In this document: in pieces, positions 1 through 8,067 of the stretch | Position numbering within the stretch: the stretch's first letter is position 1 | Layout: the number at the start of each line of letters is the position of its first letter | Assembly (NCBI GenBank): GCA_910579295.1 | Contig: CAJTTC010000002.1 | Span: forward strand, 62,001 to 126,000 | Direction: 5' to 3' | Source of the DNA: an uncultured Christensenella sp. | GTDB taxonomy: Bacteria; Bacillota_A; Clostridia; Christensenellales; Borkfalkiaceae | DNA length: 64,000 nucleotides | The notes under the pieces: model-generated | Seen by the model: only the letters and a program-made list of their open reading frames with translations | Told to the model about the DNA's origin: nothing | Database searches by the model: none | Translations under genes and position numbers: made by a program

Positions 1-1
1 G

Positions 2-313
2 GGCGACTACGTTTCGCCAAAGGCTCTGCACACCGTAGAACATCTTATGGCAACCGTTTTGCGCAATTCGGAATTTAAGGACGATATCATATATTTCGGA
101 CCTATGGGGTGTCGCACGGGCTTTTATCTTCTGACTGCGGAGCTGGATTTTGCGCAGGTTTTATGCCTGTTAAAGGAGAGCTGTGCGCGGGCTTTGGAGC
201 TTGACGAAATCCCCGGAAGCAAGCGCGAGGAATGCGGCAACTATCTGGAACACGACCTTGCGGACGCAAGGAGAGAGCTTGCGGCGTACCTTGAAATCCT
301 TAACAAACTTTAA
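2..313 (+). CDS. luxS: S-ribosylhomocysteine lyase LuxS, 5'-truncated by the window edge
   Basis: LuxS cleaves S-ribosylhomocysteine to homocysteine and the autoinducer-2 precursor in the activated methyl cycle (cytosol). The reading frame is open from base 2. The first codons give the metal-binding HTVEH motif, and further on come the family signatures FGPMGCRTGFYL (with the catalytic-loop Cys) and EIPGSKREECGNY. Only about the last 103 residues of a roughly 150-160-residue enzyme are visible; the Met codon at 47 lies inside the domain, after HTVEH, and is not the start. ung follows 21 bases downstream on the same strand, so the two may be co-transcribed. The family call is secure; the upstream part cannot be judged. 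Confidence 0.96.
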   Translation, partial: GDYVSPKALHTVEHLMATVLRNSEFKDDIIYFGPMGCRTGFYLLTAELDFAQVLCLLKESCARALELDEIPGSKREECGNYLEHDLADARRELAAYLEILNKL

Positions 314-334
314 GATAAAAAAAGAGGAACGCAT

Positions 335-1003
335 ATGATAAAGCTTGGTGGCGGCTGGGACGAAGCCCTCGCGCCGTTATTTGCCGACGAAAGATATCTG
401 AAAATACGCGAATTTTTAAAGCGGGAATATTCGGCTCACATAGTCTATCCCGATATGTACGATTTGTACAACTGTTTCCGCTTTACGCCGCTTGACAACG
501 TTAAGTGCGTTATTTTGGGGCAAGACCCCTACCACGAACCCAATCAGGCGCACGGGCTGTGTTTCTCGGTTAAAAAGGGAGTGCCCCTTCCCCCGTCGCT
601 CAAAAATATTTATAAGGAATTGGAGAGCGATTTGGGCATAGTCGAACCCGATTGCGGCGATTTGACAAAGTGGGCGACGCAGGGCGTTCTGTTGCTCAAC
701 ACTACCCTGACCGTACGCGAGCATATGGCGAACAGTCACTCCAAATGCGGCTGGGCGTGGTTTACGGACAGCGTGATTAAGCTTATTTCGGACGAGTGCC
801 AAAACGTGGTATTCATTCTCTGGGGAGGCAACGCGCGCAGTAAAACGCCGCTCATCGACGGCAAAAAGCATCTCATATTGCAGTGTGCGCACCCCTCGCC
901 TCTCTCTGCGTACAACGGCTTTTTCGGCTGTAAGTTTTTCTCTAAGACGAATTACTATCTGGCGGCGCACGGCAAAGAACCGATAGACTGGGATTTGAAT
1001 TAA
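335..1003 (+). CDS. ung: Uracil-DNA glycosylase, family 1
   Basis: Removes uracil from DNA to start base excision repair. At 222 residues it has the usual length for family 1 UDG. The water-activating motif GQDPYH sits in LGQDPYHEPNQAHGLCFSV, and the leucine-loop motif HPSPLSAYNGFFGC is near the C-terminus; both are diagnostic. The start is preceded by an AGAGGA-type ribosome binding site at about 325-330. It lies between luxS and the phosphoglycerate mutase on the same strand with short gaps. No anomalies are seen. Confidence 0.97.
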   Translation: MIKLGGGWDEALAPLFADERYLKIREFLKREYSAHIVYPDMYDLYNCFRFTPLDNVKCVILGQDPYHEPNQAHGLCFSVKKGVPLPPSLKNIYKELESDLGIVEPDCGDLTKWATQGVLLLNTTLTVREHMANSHSKCGWAWFTDSVIKLISDECQNVVFILWGGNARSKTPLIDGKKHLILQCAHPSPLSAYNGFFGCKFFSKTNYYLAAHGKEPIDWDLN

Positions 1004-1057
1004 AAACAAAAATATGTAAACAACTATCGCATATGCTTGCGATATAAGGAGCTTAAT

Positions 1058-2272
1058 ATGAAATATGCCGTAGTTTTAGGCGACGGAATGGCAGATTGGA
1101 AGATAGACGCGCTCGGCGGCAAGACCTGCCTCGAAGCGGCGCGCACTTATACTCTTGACGAGCTTGCGCCCATATCGGAAGTGGGCTTATGCAAGACCGT
1201 TCCCGACGGAATGAAGCCGGGGAGCGACGTTGCGAATATGTCTGTAATGGGTTTTGACCCGCACGAATTTTACACAGGGCGTTCGCCCCTTGAAGCCGTG
1301 TCTATGGGCATTGCGCTTACCGAAACTGACGTGACCCTGCGTTGCAATCTTGTAACCCTTTCCGAAGAGGAGGTTTACGAGGAGCGCACTATGCTCGATT
1401 ATTCTGCGGGCGAGATAAGCACGGAGGAAGCCGCCGAGCTGATAGCCTACCTCAAAGAGCATTTGGACAGCGACAAGTTTACGCTCTACGCGGGCATATC
1501 CTACCGCCACTGTCTTGTAGTTAAAAACGGCGTTACGGGGCACAAACTTACTCCCCCGCACGACATTTCCGACCGACCTGTCGCGGGAAGTCTGCCCGAG
1601 GGTGAAGCGGGCGGCGTATATCTTGAAATGATGAAGAAGAGCGCCGAGCTGTTAAAGAACCACCCCGTAAACAAGAAACGCGTTGCCGAGGGCAAGAAGC
1701 CCGCCAACTCTATTTGGCTTTGGGGCGAGGGCACTAAGCCCGCATTGAGCCCCTTTAAAGAAGCGCGCGGTCTGCGCGGCGGCGTAATTTCGGCTGTCGA
1801 CCTTGTAAAGGGCATAGGAATGCTTGCCGATATGAGCATAATAGAAGTTGAGGGAGCGACGGGCAATTACGATACTGATTTCGAAGGCAAGGCGAGAGCG
1901 GCGGCAAAAGCGCTTATTGACGGGCTTGATTTCGTGTATATCCATATGGAAGCGCCCGACGAATGCGGACACCACGGCGATTACGGACACAAGATTTATT
2001 CCATAGAGCAGATTGACGGCGTTGTAATTCCCACACTCTGCACAATGCTCGAAGAGGCGGGCGAAGAATATGCGATTTTGGTAACTCCCGACCACCCCAC
2101 CCCCTGCGCGTGCAAAACGCACGTGTCCGAGCCCGTACCCTATCTCATTTACTCCAACGTGAAGAATTTAAGCAACGGCGCGAAACGATATACGGAGGAC
2201 GAGGCGAAGAATACGGGCGAATACGTTGCCGACGGACATAAGCTGATAGAAAAGCTTTTAGCGATAAAATAA
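1058..2272 (+). CDS. apgM: 2,3-bisphosphoglycerate-independent phosphoglycerate mutase (archaeal/aPGAM type)
   Basis: Interconverts 3- and 2-phosphoglycerate in glycolysis. The N-terminal VVLGDGMADW metal-binding segment belongs to the alkaline-phosphatase superfamily, and SDVANMSVMGFDP carries the conserved serine region typical of the ApgM branch (about 400 residues, rather than the about 510 of GpmI). C-terminal metal ligands are seen in APDECGHHGD and TPDHPTP. I chose the ATG at 1058 because AAGGAG lies at 1046-1051; an in-frame TTG at 1037 would extend the protein by seven residues but lies upstream of that site. The gene ends just before a strong bidirectional terminator facing the ABC exporter genes. 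Confidence 0.93.
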   Translation: MKYAVVLGDGMADWKIDALGGKTCLEAARTYTLDELAPISEVGLCKTVPDGMKPGSDVANMSVMGFDPHEFYTGRSPLEAVSMGIALTETDVTLRCNLVTLSEEEVYEERTMLDYSAGEISTEEAAELIAYLKEHLDSDKFTLYAGISYRHCLVVKNGVTGHKLTPPHDISDRPVAGSLPEGEAGGVYLEMMKKSAELLKNHPVNKKRVAEGKKPANSIWLWGEGTKPALSPFKEARGLRGGVISAVDLVKGIGMLADMSIIEVEGATGNYDTDFEGKARAAAKALIDGLDFVYIHMEAPDECGHHGDYGHKIYSIEQIDGVVIPTLCTMLEEAGEEYAILVTPDHPTPCACKTHVSEPVPYLIYSNVKNLSNGAKRYTEDEAKNTGEYVADGHKLIEKLLAIK

Positions 2273-2298
2273 CCGAAAAAACGATTTCGTTAAAGCAT

Positions 2299-2337
2299 AT
2301 ATCGGGGGCAATTGCAAAATTGCCCCCGATATTTTAT
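2299..2337. terminator. Bidirectional intrinsic terminator between convergent apgM and ABC permease
   Basis: A perfect 15-bp stem (2299-2313 with 2318-2332) closes a GCAA tetraloop and is followed by a T-rich run on the plus strand; the A-rich side gives a weaker U-run on the minus strand. It sits between two convergent stop codons. Confidence 0.9.
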
Positions 2338-2341
2338 GTTA

Positions 2342-4297
2342 TTATTCAACTGCTTTAAGGCTTTCGTTCATATCTATTTTTACAATCTTGTGCCTGAGCA
2401 TTATCGTTACAAGGAACGTAAACAGCAGCACGACGAACGGCGCGACGAGCCACACAAACCAGCTTACGCCGCCGAGCGTGCCCATTCCCATAACAGAGAA
2501 CACTCCCCAGATAAGAAGCGCGGACAGCGGATAGCCGAAAATAATTCCCACAACCGTGTCTATATAGACCTCGCGGTACATATAGCCCGTCACTTCCTTA
2601 TCGTGATAGCCGAGAACCATCAGCGTGGCGATTTCGCGGTTGCGCTCGCTTATATTTATATTTGTGAGAGTGTACACTACAACCGCCGTAAGCAGTCCCG
2701 CAAACACAACGACGACCAACGCCACCGCCATTACCGACGGAGAGTTTATGCCGTGGAACAGGCACAAATCGAGAAGCGCCAAACCCGCAAGCACAAGCGC
2801 GGTAGACAGCGCCACGGAGGCGACGGTCATAAAAAAGCGGCTTCTGTACCGCAGTACGTTGCGCATTGTCGACTTGTATTTGAAAGACAGCAAATTCCAG
2901 ACGAACGGTATGCGCTCCAAAAACACCTTCCTGCCCGCCTTGGGAACCTTGGGGCGCAACAGGTTTGCAGGCTTATCCGACGTAAGCTTTAACCCCGAAA
3001 TTACCGTCGCGGCGAGCGTTACCAGAACTATGCCGAAGAATACCGCAAGATAGAACCAGAGCGCAACGCGCATAGACATCGGCGGCATTGTAAACGAATA
3101 GTTGAACACGACGTACAGCAGTCGGGCAACGCCCAAATCGACTAAATACGCACCCGCGCCGCCTATGCCGCACCCTATCATTGCGAACAGCACGTATTTG
3201 AAAACGACCTTCCACGCGGGATAGCCGAGAGTGCTTAAACAAGCCACCTGCGACCGCTCCTCGTCGATTAAACGGGTCATAGTCGACAGCACGACGAGCG
3301 CGGTGACGAACAGGAAAGCAACCATTAAAACTATGCAGATACCGCGCACCTTGTCGCCGTAAGATTTGAGCGCGTTGAAGCTGTAATTATCGTAGAGGGT
3401 TATCGCGCGGAACTCCGCACCGTCAAGCTCGGACAATGCCGCAACAGCCGTCTCTTCATTGTCTATATACTTCTTATAATCATTACCGAACGCTTCGAAA
3501 ACGTCGCGGTTATCGAGCGCGACGTACATATCTCCCTCGGGCAACAGGCGCTTGTTCATAATTTTCGGCACTGCGTCGTACGGGATATACAGAATATTCT
3601 GCACGGTAATAAGCTTGTTTACGTCCTGAATATTGTCGGGGATTTCGACGTCCTCGCCGTTTTTATAGCTCGCCTCGCCGTCAACGCCGAACGTAAGCGG
3701 CGAAAGCACGGTTTTACCCACCGTTACTTTAACGGGCTCTACCCGCGAAAGCATAGCAAGGATAAGCGGCGACAGCTCCCCGCCGTTCTCCTCCGCCGTC
3801 TGTTCCAGAATATCCTTGAAATCCAATTCGATTTCCGTTCCGAGAGGCACGCCCTTAATCTTGTTGTCGCTCTCCTCGGCGTACGCGACGGTTTTATCGC
3901 CGTCCAAATCGGGAAGAGCGGCGCGCACGGTCTGCTTGTTTACAGTCTGTCTATCGCCAAAATCGCTTAAAAAATACAGGCGGACAAGCTGTTCCTCGCC
4001 GCCCACATCCAAATTGACGTCGAGCGACATACCCGTATTTACGTTGTCTTCGCCGTAACGCTCCCTGACTGCGGAAATCTGCTCTTCCGAAAAGCCGCTT
4101 CCGTCCTTGCTCTTCAATATAAAGTCGCCGACGTTCTGCGCACGGTAATAGTCAGTCAACGAATAGTTGATTTTATCGACAGCCGAGCCAATCCCCGCGA
4201 CGAAGCCGACGCTTATGACGACCATAAATATAATGGAGAGCAGCCGCGTAAAATGCTTTTCAAACATTCTTACAAGCGTTTTAAGGTAAGTTCTCAT
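2342..4297 (-). CDS. ABC transporter permease, FtsX/MacB-type
   Basis: Membrane subunit of an ABC exporter or mechanotransmission complex. The protein of about 651 residues begins with a TM segment after a short basic N-terminus, followed by a large extracytoplasmic domain (roughly residues 50-310), an FtsX-like block of three TMs (about 320-440) and a second FtsX block at the C-terminus (about 490-640). This double-FtsX layout is typical of Firmicutes permeases paired with LolD/MacB-type ATPases. The chosen ATG overlaps the upstream ATPase stop codon by one base (TAATG), implying translational coupling; a GTG six bases earlier is also in frame. The substrate cannot be deduced. Confidence 0.85.
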   Translation of the reverse strand: MRTYLKTLVRMFEKHFTRLLSIIFMVVISVGFVAGIGSAVDKINYSLTDYYRAQNVGDFILKSKDGSGFSEEQISAVRERYGEDNVNTGMSLDVNLDVGGEEQLVRLYFLSDFGDRQTVNKQTVRAALPDLDGDKTVAYAEESDNKIKGVPLGTEIELDFKDILEQTAEENGGELSPLILAMLSRVEPVKVTVGKTVLSPLTFGVDGEASYKNGEDVEIPDNIQDVNKLITVQNILYIPYDAVPKIMNKRLLPEGDMYVALDNRDVFEAFGNDYKKYIDNEETAVAALSELDGAEFRAITLYDNYSFNALKSYGDKVRGICIVLMVAFLFVTALVVLSTMTRLIDEERSQVACLSTLGYPAWKVVFKYVLFAMIGCGIGGAGAYLVDLGVARLLYVVFNYSFTMPPMSMRVALWFYLAVFFGIVLVTLAATVISGLKLTSDKPANLLRPKVPKAGRKVFLERIPFVWNLLSFKYKSTMRNVLRYRSRFFMTVASVALSTALVLAGLALLDLCLFHGINSPSVMAVALVVVVFAGLLTAVVVYTLTNINISERNREIATLMVLGYHDKEVTGYMYREVYIDTVVGIIFGYPLSALLIWGVFSVMGMGTLGGVSWFVWLVAPFVVLLFTFLVTIMLRHKIVKIDMNESLKAVE

Positions 4298-4998
4298 TAC
4301 CACTCTATCTCCTCTATCGGCTTGGGTTGAGCGTTCGTTTCTATGCCCTCGACGCGTCCGCTCCTGATATGTATAACCTTGTCCGCCATATCTTTAAGCG
4401 CGACGTTATGCGTAACTATTATGACGGGCATACCGCTGTTTTTGCACAACTCGTGCAGAAGCTTCAATATCTTTTTCCCCGTAACGTAGTCGAGAGCGCC
4501 CGTCGGCTCGTCGCACAGCAACAGTTTGGGATTTTTTGCGATTGCGCGGGCAATGGAAACGCGCTGCTGCTCGCCGCCCGAAAGCTGCGCGGGGAAGTTC
4601 GACAGCCGCTCTTCCAGCCCCACGCCGCGAAGCGTTTCCTTGGGGTCGAGGTGATTTTTGCAGATTTCGACGGCAATTTCCACGTTTTCAAGCGCGGTTA
4701 AATTGGGCATAAGGTTGTAGAACTGAAAGACAAACCCGACGTCGTTGCGGCGGTACTCTGTAAGCCCGCGTCTGTCGAGCCCGGTAATCACCTTGCCGTC
4801 GAGAGTGACCTCGCCCGAGGTCGCCCCGTCCATTCCGCCGAGAATATTTAAGAGAGTTGTTTTGCCCGCTCCCGACGAACCGAGAATGACGACGAACTCG
4901 CCGTTTTCTATATCGAACGACACGTCCGAAAGAGCGGTTACGCTGAGCGTTCCGCTTTTATAAATTTTACCAACGTCCTTTAATGATAGATAACTCAT
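4297..4998 (-). CDS. ABC transporter ATP-binding protein (LolD/MacB family)
   Basis: ATPase partner of the adjacent FtsX-type permease. Walker A is GSSGAGKTT, the Q-loop region follows, the signature is LSGGEQQRV, Walker B is LLLCDEPTGALD, and the switch His is in VIIVTHN. The 233-residue length and the DEPTGALD variant are characteristic of the MacB/LolD/BceA branch. It is first in a two-gene minus-strand unit; its stop overlaps the permease ATG. No two-component system or peptide-resistance regulator adjoins it, so a BceAB-like role is possible but unsupported. Confidence 0.93.
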   Translation of the reverse strand: MSYLSLKDVGKIYKSGTLSVTALSDVSFDIENGEFVVILGSSGAGKTTLLNILGGMDGATSGEVTLDGKVITGLDRRGLTEYRRNDVGFVFQFYNLMPNLTALENVEIAVEICKNHLDPKETLRGVGLEERLSNFPAQLSGGEQQRVSIARAIAKNPKLLLCDEPTGALDYVTGKKILKLLHELCKNSGMPVIIVTHNVALKDMADKVIHIRSGRVEGIETNAQPKPIEEIEW

Positions 4999-5074
4999 AT
5001 GAAAATCCCGCCAAAATCTATTAACTTTATTATAATTTACGTTTGTGAAATACGCGTGATTAAATAATGTGATT

Positions 5075-5998
5075 TTAAATTAAACCGTTGAAATCAACGT
5101 CATCTTCGTCCCGAATACAATGCAACTCCAAGCACACCGCGCCGTGCTTTTCCACCTCTTCGCGCGGATAATCTTTATAGAGCGCCTCCAACATATCCGA
5201 CCTACGCGTTAAACCCGGATATCCGAATTTATCGGCGGCGAGAGCGTTGAAACGGTCATCGTTGTATTTCCGTACAATGCCGTCAATCAAAGAAAGCTTA
5301 TAATCCCTTATCGTTTTATCTTTTTCTTCCGCCATTATTCTCTCGGCGGCGGCAGCCTTTTTCGCCTTGATTTCGGCTTCTTTCGCAAGCATTTCCTCTT
5401 CGGTCTTAGCTTTTCCGTACATTCCGTCCAAAATATTTTCGAAATTTTTATCACGGTATATGCGCGTAACCTTAAAGGCGTTGAAGCAGTAACCTCCCGC
5501 TTCCTTCGTCGTATAGCCAACGTAATCGCCCACGGATATCCCCGCGGTATCCTCGCCGTCCGCACGCATATCCAACGACAACCACGTTCTCTCAGACATC
5601 GAGGGAGCATAGCAAAGCACGTGCTTCTTGCCCTTGACGGTAATAGCGCTGAAATCGACGCCCTTGACGGGATAGCGACGTGCTTCGGGCTTTATCATAT
5701 CGTCCATATATCCGCAGAGATGATCGTATTTGCCGTCCGAGCCGTGCAAATCGTACGCAACGGCTATGACGTAGCCCCACCCGCGCCAGGAAAATATAGC
5801 CTTGGTCCCGTCGCTCAGAACGGGCGTACAACCGCTCTTGTCCTGATGCGCGTCGCCGCCGAAAAGATATCCGTGCGCGCGTATTTCTTCAACTATGGCG
5901 TCCAAAACGTCGGCGTCGTTCTTCTCACGGCTCGGGAAATATCCGTCGCCGTAGTCAACCCAACCGACGACTTTGACTTTCTGTTTACTCTCTTCCAT
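5075..5998 (-). CDS. Hypothetical protein, 307 residues
   Basis: I do not recognise the family. The protein appears soluble: no signal peptide or TM segment is visible. The N-terminal two thirds are rich in Gly, Tyr and Trp and look globular (for example FSWRGWGYVIAVAYDLHG near residues 70-90). Residues about 190-225 form a highly charged Ala/Lys/Glu helix, probably a short coiled coil, followed by a mixed C-terminal region. It lies 21 bases downstream of the truncated flavin-reductase remnant and shares that unit's consensus promoter. Base composition matches its neighbours. Real coding sequence is likely, given the uninterrupted frame, ordinary codon use and leader context. Confidence 0.65.
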   Translation of the reverse strand: MEESKQKVKVVGWVDYGDGYFPSREKNDADVLDAIVEEIRAHGYLFGGDAHQDKSGCTPVLSDGTKAIFSWRGWGYVIAVAYDLHGSDGKYDHLCGYMDDMIKPEARRYPVKGVDFSAITVKGKKHVLCYAPSMSERTWLSLDMRADGEDTAGISVGDYVGYTTKEAGGYCFNAFKVTRIYRDKNFENILDGMYGKAKTEEEMLAKEAEIKAKKAAAAERIMAEEKDKTIRDYKLSLIDGIVRKYNDDRFNALAADKFGYPGLTRRSDMLEALYKDYPREEVEKHGAVCLELHCIRDEDDVDFNGLI

Positions 5999-6019
5999 AA
6001 TGTTTCACCGTATCCCCCA

Positions 6020-6202
6020 TTACTCCAATATCATAGCATAATAGTCCTTACCCGCTATGTAGTAGGGGAAACAGAGCGAATACGCGCCCAAATTGGTCTG
6101 CCCGTTTTCCGACACCGTTCCGACGAGTATCGTGGACATAGGAAAAAACGATGACGTCTGATAGAAGTTGTCGACAATTCTCATATCTTTAAATTCATTC
6201 AT
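6020..6202 (-). pseudogene. Truncated flavin reductase-like protein (N-terminal 60 residues only)
   Basis: The 60-residue frame resembles the N-terminus of flavin reductase/DIM6-NTAB-like FMN-binding split-barrel proteins of Clostridia (FKDMRIVDNFYQTSSFFPM, then SLCFPYYIAGKDYYAM). Family members continue for roughly 100 or more residues, but here TAA follows directly after the AMILE segment and no continuation is visible downstream. The ATG at 6202 has a good AGAGGTG ribosome binding site and a consensus promoter, so the remnant is probably still transcribed and translated. An in-frame earlier start would add 24 residues lacking the family pattern. It could instead be a small functional ORF, but the abrupt end inside a conserved core favours a deletion remnant. 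Confidence 0.6.
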
Positions 6203-6221
6203 AAAATCACCTCTTAACAAT

Positions 6222-6250
6222 ATTATATCCGCGGCGGCGGAAAATGTCAA
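6222..6250 (-). promoter_or_regulatory. Sigma-A promoter for the flavin-reductase remnant and the 307-residue protein
   Basis: On the minus strand TTGACA (6250-6245) and TATAAT (6227-6222) are separated by 17 nt, a perfect consensus. The start point is expected near 6215, about 13 nt before the remnant ATG. Confidence 0.85.
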
Positions 6251-6278
6251 TACGGGCGGTAATTCAGCCCCCATTCGC

Positions 6279-6307
6279 TTGCATAAGGCAGCAAAAAGTA
6301 TTATAAT
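6279..6307 (+). promoter_or_regulatory. Sigma-A promoter for the MATE transporter
   Basis: TTGCAT (6279-6284), 17 nt, TATAAT (6302-6307). The expected start point near 6314 gives a leader of about 20 nt to the ATG at 6334, in which no strong ribosome binding site is apparent. Divergent from the promoter at 6222-6250. Confidence 0.7.
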
Positions 6308-6333
6308 TTCCCGGACGGTATAAGCGTGATAAA

Positions 6334-7704
6334 ATGCAACGGGTAAAGGAAATTTCGCGCCTCACGGAAGGGTCGCTGTTTAAAAAAATTTTAATATTCA
6401 GTCTGCCGCTGATGCTTTCAAACGTGTTGCAGGTGCTGTTCAATCTTTCGGACATAGCCGTCGTGGGCAGGTTTGCGGGCAGTCAGGCTTTGGGCTCTGT
6501 CGGCTCGACGTCCATTCTCGTAATGCTGTTTACGGGCTTTCTGATAGGCTTAGGCAACGGCGTAAACGCTCTGATTGCGCGCTATATCGGAGCGGACAAC
6601 GACGAGGACGTTACAAAGTCGTCGCACACCTCTTTTGTCGTCAGCCTTGCCGCAGGATTTATTTTAGCCGCGGCAGGCATAGGACTTTCCCGCCCCATGC
6701 TGCGGCTTTTGGGCACTAAGCCCGAGCTGCTGGACGGCGCGGTGCTGTATGTGCGCATTTACTTCTGCGGAATGCCCGCCCTTGCGCTGTACAATTACGG
6801 CAACGGAGTATTCAGCGCGGACGGCGACACAAAGCGCCCGCTCGTCTTTCTGTCGGTTGCGGGAGTTGTGAATATAGCTTTAAATCTTCTGTTCGTCATA
6901 GTCTGTAAAATGTCGGTTGCGGGAGTTGCTATTGGCAGTATCGTTTCGCAATATCTTTCGGCGGCGTTTATAATAATAGCTCTGTTCCGCACCCGCCGCC
7001 CCTACCGCCTGTACTTCAAGGGAATGAAGCTGTGCGGACACAAATTGAAGCACGTGCTCACATTGGGCGTGCCCGCAGGTCTGCAAAACGCTGTTTTCGC
7101 GGCGGCAAACCTGTTTATTCAGGCGGGCGTAAATACGTTTGATACGGTTATGGTTGAGGGCAACTCGGCGGCGGCTAACGCGGACGCTATAATATACGAT
7201 TTAATGGCGGCGTTTTACACGGCGTGCACAAGCTTTATGTCGCAGAACTACGGCGCGGGCAAGCGCGACAGAGTGCTTAAAAGCTATTTTATCTGTCTTA
7301 TGTACTCCTTTACTATCGGCGCGGCGGTAAGCCTTGTAATAGGGCTGTGCGGCAGATACTTCCTCTCGATTTTTACTACCGAGCAAGCCGTCGTTGACGC
7401 GGGTATGAAGAGACTGACCATAATGTGCTGTTCTTACGCCGTATCCGCCTTTATGGACTGCACGATAGCCGCAACGCGCGGATTGAACAAGACTATAATA
7501 CCGACGGTAATCGTGCTTATCGGCTCGTGCGTGCTGAGAATTGTATGGGTATATACGGTGTTCGCATACTATAAAACAGTGCCATCGCTCTACCTTTTGT
7601 ACATATTCTCGTGGTCTGTGACAGCCGTTGCCGAAATAATTTACTTCGTTATTATATACCGCAAGACAAAGCCGAAATCTCCCGACGCTACGGTATCAAT
7701 TTAA
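6334..7704 (+). CDS. MATE family efflux transporter
   Basis: Multidrug/toxin extrusion antiporter of the inner membrane, 456 residues with about 12 predicted TM helices. The opening segment LTEGSLFKKILIFSLPLM with following NVLQVLFNLSDIAVVGRFAG is typical of the DinF/NorM-like Clostridial MATE branch, and the second half repeats the pattern (QNYGAGKRDRV). The substrate is unknown. It has its own promoter and is probably monocistronic. The divergent neighbours give no clue to its role. Confidence 0.92.
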   Translation: MQRVKEISRLTEGSLFKKILIFSLPLMLSNVLQVLFNLSDIAVVGRFAGSQALGSVGSTSILVMLFTGFLIGLGNGVNALIARYIGADNDEDVTKSSHTSFVVSLAAGFILAAAGIGLSRPMLRLLGTKPELLDGAVLYVRIYFCGMPALALYNYGNGVFSADGDTKRPLVFLSVAGVVNIALNLLFVIVCKMSVAGVAIGSIVSQYLSAAFIIIALFRTRRPYRLYFKGMKLCGHKLKHVLTLGVPAGLQNAVFAAANLFIQAGVNTFDTVMVEGNSAAANADAIIYDLMAAFYTACTSFMSQNYGAGKRDRVLKSYFICLMYSFTIGAAVSLVIGLCGRYFLSIFTTEQAVVDAGMKRLTIMCCSYAVSAFMDCTIAATRGLNKTIIPTVIVLIGSCVLRIVWVYTVFAYYKTVPSLYLLYIFSWSVTAVAEIIYFVIIYRKTKPKSPDATVSI

Positions 7705-7802
7705 CGGCGGAATTTACGGGACAAACAGACCGCTTTTAATAATACTGATAATTGGCACTGCACGGGGGGGCTGTATTTTTTTATGAATTATGTTAAAACT
7801 GA

Positions 7803-7831
7803 TTGACAAATAATAATATATTTAGTACAAT
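7803..7831 (+). promoter_or_regulatory. Promoter of tRNA-Arg
   Basis: TTGACA (7803-7808), 17 nt, TACAAT (7826-7831). The expected start near 7838 gives a leader of about 24 nt before the mature 5' end. Confidence 0.85.
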
Positions 7832-7861
7832 TATAAAGCTGTTTAAGCGGCATATAATTTT

Positions 7862-7938
7862 GCACCGTTAGCTCAACTGGATAGAGCGTTGGTCTACGGA
7901 ACCAAAGGCTAGGGATTCGAATTCCTTACGGTGCACCA
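7862..7938 (+). tRNA. tRNA-Arg (anticodon ACG)
   Basis: A cloverleaf folds well: acceptor GCACCGT pairs with ACGGTGC; the D arm is GCTC/GAGC; the anticodon stem TTGGT/ACCAA encloses loop CTACGGA with anticodon ACG (A34 is presumably deaminated to inosine); T arm AGGGA-TTCGAAT-TCCTT. The 3' CCA is encoded. It closely resembles Bacillus-type tRNA-Arg(ACG). It has its own promoter and terminator, and the AT-rich restriction-modification island begins directly downstream. Confidence 0.97.
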
Positions 7939-7941
7939 TTA

Positions 7942-7985
7942 CGCAACCTTATTCGAATACCGAATAGGGTTGTGTTCTTTTTTTC
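7942..7985 (+). terminator. Intrinsic terminator of tRNA-Arg
   Basis: GCAACCTTATTCG (7943-7955) pairs with CGAATAGGGTTGT (7961-7973), with two G-T pairs, followed by a run of T (TTCTTTTTTT). Confidence 0.88.
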
Positions 7986-8031
7986 AAAAATACTTTTATT
8001 AATAAAATAATTGTTACCCATAATATTCAAT

Positions 8032-8060
8032 TTGACTTTTGCTTATACTTTATTTATAAT
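8032..8060 (+). promoter_or_regulatory. Promoter of the methyltransferase pair; predicts a leaderless mRNA
   Basis: TTGACT (8032-8037), 17 nt, TATAAT (8055-8060). Only seven bases separate the -10 box from the ATG at 8068, so the transcript should begin at or within a base or two of the start codon. No ribosome binding site exists upstream. Confidence 0.82.
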
Positions 8061-8067
8061 TGTGAAT

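Noticed and set aside
2312..2992. 226-residue plus-strand frame
   Set aside because: Antisense shadow of the ABC permease; His/Arg-rich composition with no domain pattern.
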